From the NCBI GenBank assembly GCA_017849395.1, contig JAFIHO010000036.1, positions 1-7,946 of the forward strand: a stretch of DNA of 7,946 bases, given 5' to 3'. Positions 6,267-7,946 of this stretch are shown in pieces (position 1 is the first letter of the stretch; every line of letters starts with the position of its first letter). Position numbers and translations under genes: made by a program. The notes under the pieces were generated by a model. The model did not search any database. It was not told the DNA's origin and saw only the letters and a program-made list of their open reading frames with translations. The DNA is from Hyphomicrobiales bacterium. GTDB taxonomy: Bacteria > Pseudomonadota > Alphaproteobacteria > Micropepsales > Micropepsaceae.

Positions 6267-7199
6267 TCAGACAAGTTTTCCGGCTTCGCTCCTCTGACGG
6301 ATGCGGGAAACCGTTTCCTCGGCGACCTGAACGGCATGGACGCCATCGGCGACAATCGTCGCGTTGCCGAACCTGCCCGCCAGATCGCGGTTATCGATAA
6401 AGAGGCCGCCACCAACCATGATCGTCAGATCGCGGTTGCAAGACGCCTTGCGTGTCTTGTCGATCAGATCGGATAGAGGATCGAGAAACTCTTGGCAACC
6501 GACCGAAAAGCCAATGATGTCGAGGCTTTGTGTCGCAGCAACCTTCAGGATGCTGGCGTTCGAAGGGGCGTGCTCGCAAGCCGTCTCCCATCCCGCATGA
6601 AGGAAGAATTCGTCCAGCATCGAAACTCCGAACGTGTGCTGTTCGCCGGGCACGGGGGCAAAAAATGCCCTGCGCTTCTGATCTGAAAAATAGGTGGCGC
6701 GATTGCGCCGGCTGATCTCATGCAGCACCTGGTGCAGACGCGACAGACCGAGCGTGACTTCGGTGAAGGTGCACTGGTCTTCCAGCCAGAATTCACCCAG
6801 CCTGCGCGCGACCGGCGCCAGCAAATCCATGAAAATGCGTTCCAGCGGGATTCCCTGGTCCAGCAGGATCTGGACATGCTCGACGATTTCGTCAGCCTCG
6901 CTGTCCAGGACAAGCTGGGCAAACATGGCGCTGTCCATGACGGGCAGCGCCCTGGGGCTGGCCGCGGGGATTTGAAAGTTGCGGTGGGCCATGAGCAATC
7001 GGGGAATGATTTCCCCTTCAATAACCTTTGTCAGCAAGCCGCCATTCGCATTGGAGCCGGATTTGCCCTGATAAAGCGAAAGCCCTCGCAGGCCTGCCGC
7101 CCAGTCGATCTCGCCGCCACAATTGTCCGGAATGCCTTTGTCATTCATGTCTGACGTAAGGCCACATCCCACGTCTGTTGTGTCAAAATTTATTGTCAT
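6267..7199 (-). CDS. ppaA: PpaA/AerR family cobalamin-binding antirepressor of PpsR
   Basis: The 310-residue regulator is the usual partner of PpsR/CrtJ and changes its DNA binding in response to cobalamin, light or redox state. A helical domain (about 85-165) contains WLEDQCTFTEVTLGLSRLH (138-156), the helix seen in MerR-type cobalamin proteins such as CarH. The cobalamin-binding domain (about 178-300) has EQHTFG (186-191) with His188 as the expected cobalt ligand, FSVG (231-234) and a GGG loop (263-265). Residues 1-80 are poorly conserved and may be flexible. ATG 7199 has a strong GGAGGGG ribosome site 5 nt upstream; an in-frame ATG at 7253 would add 18 residues but has no such site. The next gene is ppsR, 24 nt downstream. 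Six cysteines are present (12, 27, 143, 208, 235, 254); whether any is redox-active is unknown. Confidence 0.92.
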   Translation of the reverse strand: MTINFDTTDVGCGLTSDMNDKGIPDNCGGEIDWAAGLRGLSLYQGKSGSNANGGLLTKVIEGEIIPRLLMAHRNFQIPAASPRALPVMDSAMFAQLVLDSEADEIVEHVQILLDQGIPLERIFMDLLAPVARRLGEFWLEDQCTFTEVTLGLSRLHQVLHEISRRNRATYFSDQKRRAFFAPVPGEQHTFGVSMLDEFFLHAGWETACEHAPSNASILKVAATQSLDIIGFSVGCQEFLDPLSDLIDKTRKASCNRDLTIMVGGGLFIDNRDLAGRFGNATIVADGVHAVQVAEETVSRIRQRSEAGKLV

Positions 7200-7204
7200 T
7201 CTGT

Positions 7205-7285
7205 CCCCTCCGTCCCTTGGGGTCAGGCAAGCACCCCAACAAATACAGCCCACTGGAGGGGTTCCGCGCCAAAGAGCGCGGCACC
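7205..7285 (-). promoter_or_regulatory. Structured ppaA leader with a possible anti-Shine-Dalgarno copy
   Basis: The ppaA ribosome site GGAGGGG (minus strand, 7211-7205) has a perfect 7-nt complement, CCCCTCC, 43 nt upstream in the same transcript (7261-7255). Just upstream is a stem-loop with 10-bp arms, 7260-7269 with 7276-7285, one mismatch and a 6-nt loop. The stem uses two bases (7260, 7261) of the anti-ribosome-site copy, so the two foldings partly exclude each other. A shorter CCCC at 7222-7219 could also cover the site. No cobalamin-riboswitch consensus was recognised. Function is inferred. Confidence 0.45.
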
Positions 7286-7325
7286 TTCAGGCTTATGATC
7301 TGGTAGCCGTCACCTTGTATTTTCC

Positions 7326-7360
7326 GTTCCGTTTATTGGAACAACCAAGCTTTTCATCAA
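7326..7360 (-). promoter_or_regulatory. Tentative ppaA promoter with a small operator-like repeat
   Basis: On the minus strand TTGATG (7360-7355) and AATAAA (7337-7332) are 17 bp apart and each matches the sigma-70 consensus at four of six bases. The -10 lies exactly between GTTCC (7326-7330) and GGAAC (7338-7342), an inverted repeat with a 7-bp spacer. The transcript would have a leader of roughly 125 nt that includes the stem-loop described above. Other start points are possible. Confidence 0.3.
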
Positions 7361-7407
7361 ACGCTAACGCTTGAAGCGCATTCCGTAAACGCCACCCTGG
7401 CCCTGCG

Positions 7408-7419
7408 GCAAAATTTTGC
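7408..7419. repeat. 12-bp perfect palindrome
   Basis: GCAAAATTTTGC is a perfect palindrome in the ppaA-bchF control region, upstream of both predicted promoters. It could be a protein site or an A-tract bend; no known consensus was recognised. Confidence 0.4.
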
Positions 7420-7443
7420 ATAGCCACTTTGTCGCACCACATG

Positions 7444-7477
7444 TGTCAATTTTTATAGACGTTCAATTTATTTGACA
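7444..7477. promoter_or_regulatory. Two abutting PpsR-like boxes before bchF
   Basis: TGT-N12-ACG at 7444-7461 and CGT-N12-ACA at 7460-7477 each match the PpsR/CrtJ box TGT-N12-ACA at five of six positions and overlap by two bases. Together they form an inverted repeat with outer arms TGTCAA and TTGACA around a central ACGT. The same TTGACA/TGTCAA half-sites build the operator before bchG. The second box covers the predicted -35 of bchF, a good position for repression. Confidence 0.5.
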
Positions 7478-7501
7478 ATAGGCTTCTGAGGGGTCTCTAC
7501 T
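7472..7501 (+). promoter_or_regulatory. Probable bchF promoter
   Basis: A perfect -35, TTGACA (7472-7477), is followed after 18 bp by TCTACT (7496-7501), which matches TATAAT at four of six bases. The transcript should begin near 7508, giving a leader of about 33 nt with GAGG at 7532-7535 before ATG 7541. A second TTTGACA occurs at 7501-7507, exactly 30 bp after the first (7471-7477), but has no -10 partner. Confidence 0.5.
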
Positions 7502-7540
7502 TTGACAGGGGTAGCGCCGATCCCCGGAAGCGAGGCAATA

Positions 7541-7946
7541 ATGACAGTCGATCCCTGGAATTGGCCTAGCCTTACACCCGGCTTCTCGATCAGCCAGCCA
7601 GGCGGCCCCCGCCGGAATGGCTTCAAGACGGAAAATCTGAAGAATCCCGGGATATTGTCGTCCTTGTTCGACGCGCTGATCGAACGAATCGCGCCCTGCC
7701 CCTGGTCAGCCACATCGGGATCGCGGGCCGCCCTGCACCAGGCTTCCCGCCCCCCACTTTATACATCGGAAGAACGCGCACGGCGCGATTCGACCCCCTG
7801 GACGCTGGTACAGGGCGTGCTGGCGCCGATCCAGTTCGCGGTATTCCTGATCAGCCTGGGCTTGGTGCTGAATTTTCTTTTCACCGGCCGTGGCTATCAG
7901 GTCGCTGCCGCGTCGGTCGTGCTGAAGACCCTGCTGCTCTACGCCA
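7541..7946 (+). CDS. bchF: 3-vinyl bacteriochlorophyllide hydratase, 5' part only
   Basis: The visible 135 residues are the N-terminal part of a BchF-like protein that is cut by the window edge. BchF adds water to the 3-vinyl group of chlorophyllide/bacteriochlorophyllide on the way to bacteriochlorophyll a. The family signature starts at residue 73: LYTSEERARRDSTPWTLVQG (73-92), then LAPIQFAVFLISLGLVLNFL (94-113), a membrane helix, and SVVLKTLLLYA (125-135). Residues 1-72 are an extension not expected in the family, which normally begins a few residues before LYT. The start is supported by GAGG 5 nt upstream and a promoter at the right distance; no ATG or GTG exists nearer the conserved region, only TTG codons around residues 39 and 42. 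It diverges from ppaA and probably starts a plus-strand bch operon. Confidence 0.85.
   Translation, partial: MTVDPWNWPSLTPGFSISQPGGPRRNGFKTENLKNPGILSSLFDALIERIAPCPWSATSGSRAALHQASRPPLYTSEERARRDSTPWTLVQGVLAPIQFAVFLISLGLVLNFLFTGRGYQVAAASVVLKTLLLYA

Larger units (their letters stand above)
7200..7540. promoter_or_regulatory. Divergent control region between ppaA and bchF
   Basis: About 340 nt contain no convincing gene and are richer in A+T than their surroundings. From left to right they hold the ppaA ribosome site and leader (7205-7285), a tentative ppaA promoter (7332-7360), the 12-bp palindrome GCAAAATTTTGC (7408-7419), the 8-bp palindrome CACATGTG (7438-7445), two PpsR-like boxes (7444-7477) and the bchF promoter (7472-7501). 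Because ppaA and bchF diverge from it, one repressor could control both. Confidence 0.7.

Noticed and set aside
5655..6476. Plus-strand open frame (273 codons) opposite ppsR and ppaA
   Set aside because: Antisense to two motif-complete genes and spans their junction; nothing in its translation supports a protein.
7181..7199. PpsR box at the start of ppaA
   Set aside because: TGTCA and a second TGTCA occur here but in direct orientation; TGT-N12 is followed by TCA, not ACA.
7200..7330. Cobalamin riboswitch before ppaA
   Set aside because: The gene product binds cobalamin, but I could not find the conserved B12-box or the multi-helix core; only a simple stem and a ribosome-site complement are visible.
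7468..7713. Minus-strand open frame (81 codons) opposite the start of bchF
   Set aside because: It begins with GTG, has no ribosome site, lies within the bchF 5' part and crosses the bchF promoter. Base composition does not clearly separate it from the bchF extension, so it is not fully excluded.
1..7946. CRISPR arrays, tRNA/rRNA genes, insertion sequences
   Set aside because: No spaced direct repeats, cloverleaf-like sequences or transposase frames were seen; the window is a compact metabolic cluster.

Overview
This window is part of a photosynthesis gene cluster from a purple (anoxygenic phototrophic) alphaproteobacterium. The evidence is a set of bacteriochlorophyll genes (bchF, bchG, bchP and the PucC-like gene usually called bch2) beside the PpsR/CrtJ repressor and its cobalamin-binding antirepressor PpaA/AerR. 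The coding DNA is GC-rich and the genes overlap tightly, as in alphaproteobacterial clusters. The genus cannot be fixed from the sequence alone.

Layout from left to right. A plus-strand gene for a secreted class I cytochrome c (c2-like, 108-530) has its own promoter, which lies inside an array of GGACA/TGTCC inverted repeats. It faces a long minus-strand block, and a strong hairpin at 542-580 separates the two. Read in its own direction the block runs ppaA (7199-6267), ppsR (6242-4806), bchG (4721-3813), bch2 (3809-2481), bchP (2484-1297), tspO (1300-815) and a small membrane protein (807-559). From bchG to the small gene the reading frames overlap by 4 nt (ATGA) or are 3-7 nt apart, so this looks like one translationally coupled operon. 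A control region between ppsR and bchG (4725-4768) carries a perfect TGT-N12-ACA box, the known PpsR/CrtJ target. At the right edge, after a divergent intergenic region of about 340 nt, a plus-strand bchF begins and runs off the window.

How the genes work together. BchF hydrates the 3-vinyl group of the bacteriochlorophyllide precursor. BchG attaches the geranylgeranyl tail and BchP reduces it to phytyl. The PucC-like carrier is associated with antenna assembly or pigment handling. PpsR represses these genes under oxygen and PpaA modulates PpsR in response to cobalamin, light or redox state. TspO is a tetrapyrrole-linked outer-membrane protein known to affect photopigment expression in Rhodobacter. 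The cytochrome c2 is the likely electron donor to the photosynthetic reaction centre.

No wholly new system is evident. The points most worth a second look are the overlapping PpsR-type operators before bchG and bchF, an unusual N-terminal extension on BchF of about 72 residues, a possible anti-Shine-Dalgarno switch in the ppaA leader, the unnamed small membrane protein at the end of the bch operon, the paired operator-like repeats around the cytochrome promoter, and a PpsR with only one cysteine. All assignments come from reading motifs by eye; no database search was run.
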